A stretch of DNA of 64,000 nucleotides, from the NCBI GenBank assembly GCA_023055425.1, contig JALGPY010000001.1, forward strand, positions 30,245,001 through 30,309,000, read 5' to 3'. Shown here in pieces: positions 33,481 through 43,947 of the stretch. Numbering within the stretch: the first letter of the stretch is position 1; the number at the start of each line of letters is the position of its first letter. A model generated the notes under the pieces. It made no database searches and was not told the DNA's origin. It saw only the letters and a program-made list of their open reading frames with translations. The stretch is from Linanthus parryae. Taxonomy: Eukaryota > Streptophyta > Magnoliopsida > Ericales > Polemoniaceae. The translations under genes were made by a program, and so were the position numbers.

Positions 33481-34232
33481 TCTCTCAATACGATATCACA
33501 TGCATACGACCGCGAGCGATCAAATCGCAAGCGGTAGCGGATCTGTTGGCACAGTTCCCCGACAACAGCCATGAACCCGTGATCGAAGAAGAGCTCGAAG
33601 GCCCTGAAATCTACGCAATCGACGTGCCCTATTGGACTCTTCACTTCGACGGTTCGTCAACCAGGAAAGGCGGAGGCATTGGGATAGTCTTGACAAAGCC
33701 AGACGGGGAAGTCATACAGATGTCCGCAAAGCTCAACTTCGCAGTCACAAACAACGAAGCGGAATACGAGGCTCTCATCGCGGGGCTCCGTGCGGCGAAA
33801 GCTTTGGAAGTAAGCAACTTAACGGTCATGGGGGATTCCAAACTGATTGTTAAGCAAGCCTCGGGCGAATATGGTTTGAAGGAGATCAACCTCCTGTCTT
33901 ATCGCACCCTAGTACAAAAACTGATGCAGCAATTCTGCGATGTGAAGTACGAGCACAAGCCCCGAGCAGACAACAGGCACGCAGACGCCTTAGCAACCTT
34001 GGGATCTAAAGTCAGCATAGACAAATGCCCCGCAAGGATCTCCATTGAAGTGCGAACATCGTCGGCATTGACAGAGGATGCGTGCGAAGACGAACACATG
34101 GAAGACGCAGACTGGCGGAAAGCAATCCTGCAAGCTATTGCGAAAGGCACCAGCAGCGAAAGCTGGGCACTCACAAAAGGATAATGCATCCACGACAACA
34201 CCCTTTACTACAAAGGTCCGGGAGGAATACTC
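33481..34232 (+). pseudogene. Tat second (archaeal-type) RNase H
   Basis: The frame shows YWTLHFDGSSTRKGGGIGIV (first Asp), TNNEAEYEALIAGLRAAKAL (Glu), NLTVMGDSKLIVKQASGEYG (Asp) and ADNRHADALATLGS (Asp), a complete DEDD set. A second RNase H of this archaeal type next to the first is known from the Tat lineage. It would degrade RNA in RNA-DNA hybrids. The frame has TAA at 34182-34184 in the linker to integrase. Confidence 0.88.
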
Positions 34233-35675
34233 ATGCGATGCGTCTCCGAGCAAGAGGGACAACAGCTGTTAGAAAAGATTCACCAACACGCTTGCGGAGA
34301 AAGCGAGGTGTCAATCTACAGAAAGGCTCAGAGATATGGCATTCATTGGCCAGACATGTCAACAGCCGCAGCCCTGATACAAGGGAAGTGCGAAAGTTGC
34401 GCACTAATCAAAGATTCTCTACTCATCGCCCTAACCGATGCCGACACGGACTGGAGGAAGCCACTGTTTGATTTCCTAACCCAGGGCACCGTGCCCGAGT
34501 CAAGAAAAGAAACCGAAAAATTGAAAATGAAAGCGTCTCGATATGTGGTACAGGAAAACCTGCTTTGGCGAAGAGGTCACGAGGGCAACTTGCTGCGATG
34601 TCTAGACGGCAGAGAAGCACAAGAAGTCATGGACCTTTCTCATCAGGTGGAACACCAAGGAGGTGCGAAATTATGCAGGCAGCTACTCTCAATCGGGTAT
34701 TTCTGGCCCACGATGGAGGACGATTGCCGCACCAAAGTGCGACGCTGCCAGGAATGCCAATTCAAAGGGAACCTAGTGCACGCTCCCGCCGTGGATCTAC
34801 ATGCACTAGGGACGCCATGGACATTTCACACATGGGCTCTGGACTTCATCGGTCCCATCCGACCGACGTCGCACGGGAACCATTTCATTCTCACCGCAAC
34901 TGAGCTGTTCACCAAGTGGGTGGAAGCAATACCACTAAAGACGGCAAATGCGCTGGCTGTGGTCAACTTCATCCAGGAAAGCATCGTATGCAGGTTCGGA
35001 ATCCCAAACACCATTCTTTCAGATAACGGTACTCCTTTTGTTAATCGCCAGGTAGCTGCGAAATTAGCGGAGTACAATATCAGGAAGATATGTTCTACCC
35101 CCTATTACCCAAATGGAAACGGACAAGCCGAAGCGACCAACAAAACGCTGTTGAGAATTTTGAGCAAGATGGTCGCAGATGACCACAAGAAGTGGGCCGA
35201 CTCCCTAAGCATAGCTCTGTGGGCCTACCGAACTTCTCCAAGGACACCCACAGGGGCCTCGCCATTTCTACTATGTTATGGGGCCGAAGCTGTAGTACCT
35301 GCGGAGGTTAGAGTCAATTCGGCAAGGCTGGCCTTCCATGCACTCTATGAAAATCAACGCGATCATGACTTAGTCTTGCTGGAGGAAAAGCGAGAACAAG
35401 CCAAAAGGACCAACAAGCGGTACCAGGAAAGAATCGCTCGCGCCTACAATAAGACAGTCCAGCGAAGATATTTCGCAGTCGGAGACTTGGTCTTGCGCGC
35501 ATTTGACCACTGTATGCGAGAAGCGACTCACCCGAAGTTCGCAGCCAATTGGGAAGGACCCTTCGAAGTCACAGAAGTCTTTGACAGTGGCTACTGCAGC
35601 ATACGAAGGTTGCACGCCACAACCTCTACTCCGAGTTCAGTCAACATGCGCTGGATTAAGAAGTACTATCCCTGA
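34233..35675 (+). pseudogene. Tat integrase
   Basis: This is an open frame of 480 codons, the same frame as RT and RNase H. A zinc-binding region is visible (LSHQVEHQGGAKLCRQLL, CQECQ). The catalytic core has FHTWALDFIGPIRPTSHG (Asp), FGIPNTILSDNGTPFVNRQV (Asp) and YPNGNGQAEATNKTLLRIL (Glu). The C-terminal part (YFAVGDLVLRAFDHCMR, NWEGPFEVTEVFDSGY, SVNMRWIKKYYP) is full length. It inserts the cDNA. This is the best-kept pol part; the only break is upstream at 34182. Confidence 0.9.
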
Positions 35676-35913
35676 CTTCTCTCATTTCATGCGTTTTATT
35701 ATAACGTTGCTTGATATCTTGTATGGCTACGATTTGCACAATCTCCTCCCCCATATGAGAGGATTGTAATCCCATCTCTCCCATATGAGAGCGTTATAAT
35801 AAAAGAATTCTCCCAAATGAGAAGTTCACATTTCTAGCTGTTTATGTTGCTCTATTCAGTTTGTTGTTACTGTTAATCATGGTTTATTCGCCGCAATAGC
35901 AATCTGTACAACT

Positions 35914-36990
35914 GCGATCTTAATTGATCATCTAAGCCTATCTCTTACGATAGCAGCCTATGCGATCTTAATTGATCATCTAAGCCTATCTCTTACGATA
36001 GCAATCTATGCAAAATGCGATCTTAATTGATCATCTAAGCCTATCTCTTACGATAGCAGCCTATGCGATCTTAATTGATCATCTAAGCCTATCTCTTACG
36101 ATAGCAGCCTATGCGATCTTAATTGATCATCTAAGCCTATCTCTTACGATAGCAATCTATGCAAAATGCGATCTTAATTGATCATCTAAGCCTATCTCTT
36201 ACGATAGCAGCCTATGCGATCTTAATTGATCATCTAAGCCTATCTCTTACGATAGCAGCCTATGCGATCTTAATTGATCATCTAAGCCTATCTCTTACGA
36301 TAGCAATCTATGCAAAATGCGATCTTAATTGATCATCTAAGCCTATCCCTTACGATAGCAGCCTATGCGATCTTAACTGATCATCTAAGCCTATCTCTTA
36401 AGATAGCAGCCAATGCAAATGCGATCTTAATCGATCATCTAAGCCTATCTCCCACGATAGCAGCCTATGCAAATGCGACCTTAATTGATCATAAAAGTCT
36501 ATCTGTTACGATAGCCGCCTATGCAAATGCGATCTTAATTGATCATCTAAGCCTATCTCTCACGATAGCAGCCTATGCAAATGCGATCTTAATTGATCAT
36601 CTAAGCCTATCTCTCACGATAGCAGCCTATGCAAGTGCGATCTTAATTGATCACCTAAGCCTATCTGTTACGATAGCAACTTATATGCAAAGTGATTTTA
36701 GTTGATCACCTAAGCCTATCTGTTACGATGGCAACGCATGCGCAAAACGATCTTATTGGATCTTCTAAAAGTCTATCTGTTGCGATAGCAGTTTATGCGA
36801 GAAATGATCTCAATTGATTCTCTAATAAAGCCTATCTGCCGTGATAGCAATTCGCACCACTTAACGATCTTGATTGATCCTCTAAAGACTATCTGCTACG
36901 ATAGCAACATTGTGAACATGATCTTAAATGATCCACAACGGCCAACCACAAGCCCATCTGCCAGGATGGCACAATTGCGAAAATATGATC
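35914..36990. repeat. tandem-repeat array in the Tat 3' region, 48/55-bp units
   Basis: The unit of 48 bp is GCGATCTTAATTGATCATCT plus AAGCCTATCTCTTACGATAG plus CAGCCTAT. Starts at 35914, 35962, 36017, 36065, 36113, 36168, 36216, 36264 and 36319 give the spacing 48-55-48-48-55-48-48-55. Thus a 151-bp higher-order unit (48+48+55) is present twice in full (36017-36167, 36168-36318). From about 36370 the units become diverged. Each unit has small dyads (GATCTTAATTGATC, CTATCTCTTACGATAG). Tat/Retand elements are known to hold such satellite-like arrays after pol. Confidence 0.9.
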
Positions 36991-38403
36991 TCGAGCGATC
37001 TAGCGAAACATCCGCGAATTAATCGCAGATGCGAAACCATTACATAGCATTATGCAAGGCGAAATATGCCGAAACGCATGCGAAATTGTACTTTGTTGTA
37101 ATGAAAAAGCAGATGATACAAAAACTATTTGTTATTATGAGTCGAAAAGACTTGCAATTTATCTGTCTAGATAGCAGCTTACAAGCGAAAAAGCTCGAAT
37201 CTAACTACACAGCCTACATGGCTCACAATACATTTGAAAAGCAGCTGACAAGCCAGCAGAAACACACTACGGAATTCCGACTGGAAAAAGATGAACCCAC
37301 CGGTCCTAACACCGGCAATGCAACACGCAGATCTGCGGCCAAAGATCTATAGCAAAAGGGATGCTGCCGCGAAGAGATTAACTTGTCATTCGCTACATCC
37401 CTAGCAGCAAGGTCTGGGATGCGATACGTCCAAGACCCCAAGGGGTGACAAAAGCCTCTGTCTGATCAAGATAGGTGCCGGAGGAGCTTCCTGTGCCGAC
37501 ATATGCTACTCTGCAAAACAGGCGAAGCAGTCATTCCTCTGGTGATGGACTCCTTGTCATGATGGACAAGGGCATTGACGAGCCCCCTGAGCTCAAGAAC
37601 GAAGAGGCAACAAATCCTCCTCCAGGGATGCTGGAGGAGAATTCCGCCGTTCATTACGAGACGGTAGCACGGTCACTTCGGCACTGCACCTCGCTACGAG
37701 GCGGCCGGAAACATGACCTGCACACATAATACACGAAGAAATTTCTTCGAACACACATGAGATATTATCTGCATCTTCTTTATGATGGTTATAAAGAGCA
37801 ATAAGCCTCATAAAGTGGATCTTGGAAACTATTTCTACAGCACAAAGCGCAAACTCGGGATTCACAACTTGAAGTTTCCATGAATCAACGAAAAATAAGC
37901 GTTGAAGCCAGCAGTCGTAAGGACTCACGGCAAAGCACATTTTTGGGATGAAGAACCCAAATAGCAAAGACAGGGTTTATATAGACCCTGTACAGACTCT
38001 TCGGTTGCCAAAGATGAGTCAGCAGAATTCGAAAAGAGGGTAAGTTCAATCACTTACGCCTTGAAAAGCGGTAACAATCAATTACCCTACTAAAGGCTAC
38101 GACAATTCAGTTGCGTATCCTAATAAATGACGGATGGTCATGATTCTGATGGACTTCCCAACAAAAGCGTGCTTATCTGCCGAGAAATTAGCGCGAAAAT
38201 CAAGCAAAGTATCAATTGCTGATGTCATAATTGGATATGCACAGAGATATCCTGTCAAATCCCGAAAAGGGCAAAATGGGAAAATTCATTGTTTGTTGTT
38301 AAAAAAAAGGGGGGGAGAAACCCTAGCAACATTACAATAATGTTTCAAAACATTACATTAATGTTTCAGCTATTTCCTTGCTATTTTTCAAAGCTTGAAA
38401 AAG
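36991..38403. other. Tat 3' region between tandem repeats and antisense gene
   Basis: No convincing gene. Short open frames on both strands (for example 37593-37967 minus) have no recognised features. The region would be the 3' flank of the antisense gene. Confidence 0.5.
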
Positions 38404-41400
38404 TCAAAGCAAATTCTTGATCAAGGAGTCTTGGGGCTCGAACTGGTGGCTCAGCTTCTCTACCTGTTCCACTTCTTGCTTCAGTAGCTCGCACCTGGCA
38501 TTCATCTCATGATACAGCTTCAGAGCTTCATCAACCTTTTGCTTCTGCTGCTCCACCTTCTGCTTCTCAGCTGCGAGATTCTGGTGGCCGAGCTTCAAAG
38601 TTATGGCTGCGCGAATCAGCGTGACTCTGTTCATAAGAAACTTGAAGCCAGTCTGCCTTGGACTTTGGTCACGAGATTTTGGCACATGCCACATAGCAAT
38701 TCAGCACTCTGGACCGAAATGGTCGCAGGCGTAGCCGCAGACAGCTGCTCCAAAATCCAGATGGCTTCAGTAAGAAACAGCCTCCTGTCGAAGGGCCCTA
38801 TCTCCAGAGATCTCACAAACGACTGCGGGTAGGTGAGACGCATTCGAACCACCCAGTCTACATCGGTTTGCTTCAAACCTGAGGGGACGTCAAAACTAAG
38901 TTATGATGTCGAACTCGCAAGAAAATAATGCAAAATGCAAACAGTAAAGCTTTGCTTACCAGTTCCTTCCAGAATCTCATGAAGAGAAGGAATGCGGGCC
39001 AACGGGTTGGTCGAAGACTGTCCTCGCTCCATAGCTCTCCTATCAGCTGCGAGCTCCAATCTCTCGTAGTCAGGAGGAAGAGTGTAGGCCGCACCAGCTG
39101 CGACTGCATTCCCAACCTGCGAGCCCCAAAAGCTCCACGCAGGAATAGGTGCCTCTGGCTCAGTCATCGCCGGAGGCGAAGGGACAGCCGAAGTCGCTTG
39201 GCGAAGGACGCTCTCAGATGCGAGAACATTAGCAGCACTTGTCCTTTCTTCCTCAGCACCGGTACGGACATCTTCGTCCATCAACACAGCATCTACTTCA
39301 GCATCATCGGAAAGTTCGATGATGCCCTCGAGAGGCTCACTTGCATGTTCAGCAGCCGGGACGGGCTTCTCAGTATGGGAGCTCGGAACCGGAACATAGG
39401 ACGCAGAAGGCTGACCTCCCTGCTCCGGCACAGGTTCCTCAGCATGACCTGCGACATTAAATGCGATGATGTGAGGTAACTTGCGCTATAAGTTATTTTG
39501 TTGTCTTTACTAAAGCTAAGAGTAAGCACCTCCACGCGAAGGTGGGATTGAGGTATCCTCATCATACACTAAGGACGTGGAACCATGCCCTATCAGTGTG
39601 TCCTCACTAAGCAAGTCTTTAAGAGAAGCGTGACCTGGGACGCGAATAAACCAGTCATAATTCTGCCTCAAATTGCTAAAGCCTAGCACGTGCGTATCAC
39701 TCAAATAATTACCTGAGGGTTCTCCGCATATGCCTACTAACCAACGGCGAATGTCAGCCTTTGACACACCATGCTTTAACGCACCCACAATAACATCTCT
39801 ATAAGTTACTGCGAGATTGAAGATCTCACCTTTATCGCCGCCTGCGATCTCTTCGAAGTCCGCTTGGATTTGCTCCAAGGCTGCTGCATCCTCTCCGGGA
39901 ACCTCATCTTCCTCCTCCGCATGAGGAGCCACTTCTTCGGGAAGCTCGTCTTCCTCGTCAACTGGACGCACTAAGTCGTCAACATGCCGCTCTTCGAGGC
40001 TCCGCTGTTTCACACGCTCGAGCTCCTCTTCTTCTCGCCGCCTCCTTCTTTCAGCAGCCTCCGCGGCTGTCTTCCGGGACTCAGCAAGAACGTCCTCGCT
40101 TATGGGATCATCTGGAATGCCAGAATGGGCATCTCTCTTTTGTCTCTTGGCTGAAAGGCCACCAATGGTTTCATCATCATCATCATCATCTGCGAAGAGA
40201 TAATCGGTTTAAGAAAAGAAGTACAAACAAGTTACGGCAATGGGAAAGGAAATGCGACGGAGGTACCTCCTGATTCTTCCTCATGCATCACAACTGTTGC
40301 TTCTTCTTCTTCATCACTTTCCTGGGGCTCCTGCCTCTCTTTCTCTTCCTCTTGATTGAATGGAACGAAATTCTCAACTGCGAGATCTTTCCGCACTTTG
40401 CTGGGCATGCGACCTTTGCCTTTGTCCTTGATAGAAAGGGACCTCACTGGAGGAGAAGCTGGAGCACTTCTAGGGGAAGAAATCGTAATTCCCTTTTGCC
40501 TAGGTCTCTTCACTCTCGGCGCCGCAGTCGCTGGAGGAGATGGGTCATCTCCAGAAGGAGACAGAGCCGGAGGATTGTCTATCAGCGAGTCAGCAAAAGC
40601 ATTCATGACTGCGCGAATCTTTGTTTCGAGCTCAGGTTCCATCCTCCACGCTAGCCGGAACGAATGCCTTTGTCTTCTGGTGGCAACAATGGCGTTAACC
40701 AATGACTTGGAGCGATCACCAGATGCGAATCGCCGCACATGACACTACAACCGTACAGAATAAAGATGTCAGCATAAGGAAATCAAGAAACTTAACGCAC
40801 GCGAAGAAATTGCTTACCTCAGCAAATGCCTTGCTATATCTGACGACATGCGTATCGCCCTTCTTAATTGCGGCGACTTGCTCCTTCAGAATGACATCAG
40901 GGCACAAATGGTTCTCACGATCCCACAGTGAGTAGCAACCATACTCAGACTCGCTCAGACTGCAAGTGGGGCGAAACGGAAAAGAGTTTCTTTTGATCAC
41001 GGGAGCTCTACTTGGCTGCGCGGCCGACTCCGTCTCAATCCTCGTTTGCTGGGCAACCCAGTATGCGAGCCAGTTCTGGGAACAACCACCCTCGCGGGTT
41101 CCCGCAGGCTGTTCAAAGGGAAGATTGTTCATGAAAACCGTCTTGCACTCCTTTGTTAGCAAGCGCTTGTAGCATCCTCTGACAATGGACTGAGGCCAGA
41201 TTGATGGGGCCACCGCATCAAAACCAAACTGAGGAGAAACTCGAGTGGGGTCAACGTCCACGGTAAGCTTTTCATACCTCGGCGCGAGCTCACGAATATG
41301 CTCTGCGAGAGCAGGAAGGGAACCTCGCAGACACCAGCAAAAGAACTCGCGGTAGCGCTCATGGAAATGAGGTCCCCCTTCAAAGAGAAGCTCTTCTGAA

Positions 41401-42622
41401 AAGACCATGCCTTTAGAGGGATACAGCTTTGGAAACCATCGCACATTCTCAACGCGCGTGGCATAGGGCCTGGCGGTAAACTCCTTCCGCTTGTCGCATA
41501 TCAAGCTCCAAACACACTTGGTGTTGGTTGCTCCGAACCATCTCGCAGCTCTTCCGCTGTTGCGCGCTTCCGTCTCGCCTGGGGGACACCACTTGTCAAG
41601 CTTAAGAGCAGTTGGAGCATAAGACGGCCATCGCTCGAAAACCCACATTGTCAAAAAGGAAATATTGACAAAGGTCAGTACATCGAGGCGGCCACGCGAC
41701 TCCCTCATATCCAGAACCAGCTGATCAAGCCTATAGTACAGCGTGCCCAAGACCAAGGGTCCGAGTGCGACTCTCTGGCCAAGAGCGAGCCTCACAGCAA
41801 GTGGCAACACATGGTAGAAGACTCCGTCATGGGGGTGACCATCAATCAAGTACCTCGATAGCCAGGCACAGAGAAAAGCACAAAGGGTCAAATGATAACC
41901 CTTGCCCTCTACGTAATTCTCGGCCTCCGGGTCCTCACTCAGAAGTTTCTTAGTGATGCTGCTGTTCGCATAGTCTCGGAAGAAGTACTATAACCATTTG
42001 TTCCAGGTATTCTTCGCAGACGTATCAACCAGCTGCCAGTTCGGAAGAGGCTTTGTAGTGGTCCACCGAGTGGAGATTTTCTTTACCTCTGCTAGGCATT
42101 CCTCCATCTGCGTGTACAAGGCAATCTCCGCAGATGTTCTCAAGGGACTCAGAGGGCCCACCTCGCCCATGGGGGAAAGCTCGTACAGCATTTGAACGTC
42201 CTCGAGTGTGGGGGCAGCCTCGAACTCAGCAAAATGGAACGTGTGAGTCGCAGGCGAGTAACGGGACAGAAGGTCTAGAAGCATGGATTGATCCAGCTTC
42301 ACGGCAGCACCCTTCATAGCACGAATAGCAAAGTATACGCCGGCTTCATCAAGAGTCGCGGCGTGATGATCCAACACGTGGTCGATCCACTCATCCATAT
42401 AGTCCAATTTCCGGACGAACGCCTGGGTAGAAATCGCAGTATATGGGAAGTTAGCGTCAGCAAACGCTCAACTGGGACAGGATCAGGCATTCTCTTTGCC
42501 TTTACCCTCGCATGGTAGAAATCTTTGCCACCCAAAAAGGGGGCTTTTCGCCACAAGGCCTGCGGAAGGACGGGTATCTCTTCATCTTCCTTGACGAGTC
42601 TGGTTACTCTTGTCTTGGCCAT
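38404..42622 (-). pseudogene. antisense five-exon gene remnant with plant mobile domain (PMD) inside the Tat element
   Basis: On the minus strand the ATG at 42622-42620 opens MAKTRVTRLVKEDEEIPVLP. Exon 1 (42622-40818) carries the plant mobile domain: THTFHFAEFEAAPTLEDVQM, then AFLCAWLSRYLIDG, VFYHVLPLAVRLALGQRVAL and FLTMWVFERWP. Exons 2-5 (40744-40267, 40189-39530, 39448-38960, 38878-38404) encode a basic stretch (KRPRQKG), acidic runs, and a coiled-coil end (LAAEKQKVEQQKQKVDEALK). The four introns (40745-40817, 40190-40266, 39449-39529, 38879-38959; 73-81 nt) all are GT-AG and keep the frame. Damage: a shift near 42470, TAG at 41985-41987, a shift near 38650. PMD proteins occur in host genes and in transposons. 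Function in the element is unknown. Confidence 0.75.
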
Positions 42623-43299
42623 TCCTGCGGAAGAGCAAGAAAAAAAAAAGGGGGAGAAATACCACACTTCAGTTTGAATTTTGAAATTCAAGATCTATGC
42701 AAAGGAAGACGAACAATTTCTGGTATCAATTTCAGAAATCAGGAAGTTGCAAGATCCAATATTGTTGAAGGATTAAAGCAAAAGAGGGTTCAAAGATCAA
42801 AGCCTCTTCACAAATCTCATGGGTTTACAGATTCAACGCAGTTCAAGGCAAACACTGGTATCTTACAACAAAATTAAACGAGGCCAACCTTGTTTTCTTG
42901 AAGCCTGGTTGGATATGCACAATTGGAGAACACGATTTGCAGTTCTGAACTGATGATTGATGATCTGAATCTGCTCTCGAAGATCTCCGGGTACCATTCA
43001 CTTTGCGAGAAAGAAGTGATGCTTTGCAATAATGGGGGATACAGAGTATTTATCCAAAAGAATGAAGGGTTGCGTCCTTTCAGTAGTCGAATCGCAACCG
43101 TCACCGTCGTATCGCGCAATCACAGGACAAGCTGACGTCACGCCTAAAACCCTAAAAGCCAGACGGCACGACTCTAGGGGTTTTAGGTCATAATGGCACG
43201 CACGGGGGCTGAACTTACCCGTATTTGAATTGGTGCGTGGCGGCGACGCGCATGTTGGTTTCCGCGCATGGAAGCCTATACAGCTATGAGTCTTCACGC
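42623..43299. other. Tat 3' region upstream of the antisense gene
   Basis: This 0.68 kb lies between the start of the antisense gene and the PPT. It could contain the promoter and leader of the antisense gene. I see no clear TATA box at a fitting distance and no gene on the plus strand. Confidence 0.45.
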
Positions 43300-43315
43300 G
43301 CAGAAAGGGGGCTAA
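43300..43315 (+). other. polypurine tract of the Tat element
   Basis: GCAGAAAGGGGGCTAA precedes TGTAGATAG of the 3' LTR. It would prime plus-strand synthesis. Confidence 0.85.
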
Positions 43316-43942
43316 TGTAGATAGTGCTTTCTGAGCTGATAGATCTTGGCCACGTGGCAACCATCCAGCACACCATATTGTGCTCCACACACACTGGATC
43401 ACCAGCCGAGCTGATCCATGTGGGGGCTGCGAGACAGAGCCCTCGCATACCACTGCACGGGACTTGTAGGGACTTAGTGGTTTGGAGGCTAGAGTAAGCC
43501 CTGTCGCGTGCGAGCCAAGCCCGCACGCGACCTTTAGTAACTGTTTCGAGAGATCTATGGCACGAGCTTCCTAAACCCGGTCAATCCGGTCAAACCCGGT
43601 CAACCTCGTAACGGTTCCGGTATTCGCGCACCACGTGCTATAACGGTTCCTATATACTCGGACGAACGTGCCGTTATGGTTAAGCTAATTAAGCCGCCAT
43701 CAATGGGCGCATTAACCACACTACAACGGTCATGTTCTCCAGTATATATAGATCGTTAACCTTTCCATACAAAGGAGGACACACTGGCCATACGCGGAAG
43801 CTCTGCCAAACCTCTGTCTCTCTCTCTGACATTGCTACTGACTTACTCTCTCCCTACACACACCCCCACTCTTCCTGTGCGATCCTTGATCCACTACATA
43901 CGGTGTACACGGAGGTCTCCCCGCCGGAATCTCTTGTGCACA
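43316..43942 (+). repeat. 3' LTR of the Tat element
   Basis: It is 627 bp, the same length as the 5' LTR, with one base difference seen by eye (CTCTAGTATA against CTCCAGTATA). ACTGG follows at 43943-43947. Confidence 0.94.
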
Positions 43943-43947
43943 ACTGG

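Larger units (their letters stand above)
28657..43942 (+). mobile_element. complete Tat/Retand-like Ty3/gypsy retrotransposon, about 15.3 kb, recent
   Basis: Two 627-bp LTRs (28657-29283 and 43316-43942) appear to differ at one base (29080 T, 43739 C region). Inside are gag, protease, RT, RNase H, a second archaeal-type RNase H, integrase, a long tandem-repeat array, an antisense gene remnant and the PPT. The extra RNase H and the long 3' part with repeats and antisense ORFs are traits of the Tat lineage. The gag-pol frames have at least four stops and one shift in spite of the young LTRs. Confidence 0.92.

Noticed and set aside
36310..36705. 131-codon plus-strand frame with a repeated LIDHLSLSLTIAAYAN peptide
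   Set aside because: It follows from the tandem repeat having lengths divisible by three there; the adjacent 55-bp units break it.
37593..37967. 124-codon minus-strand frame in the Tat 3' region
   Set aside because: No recognised features and it lies beyond the stop of the antisense gene, so it is not called as a further exon.
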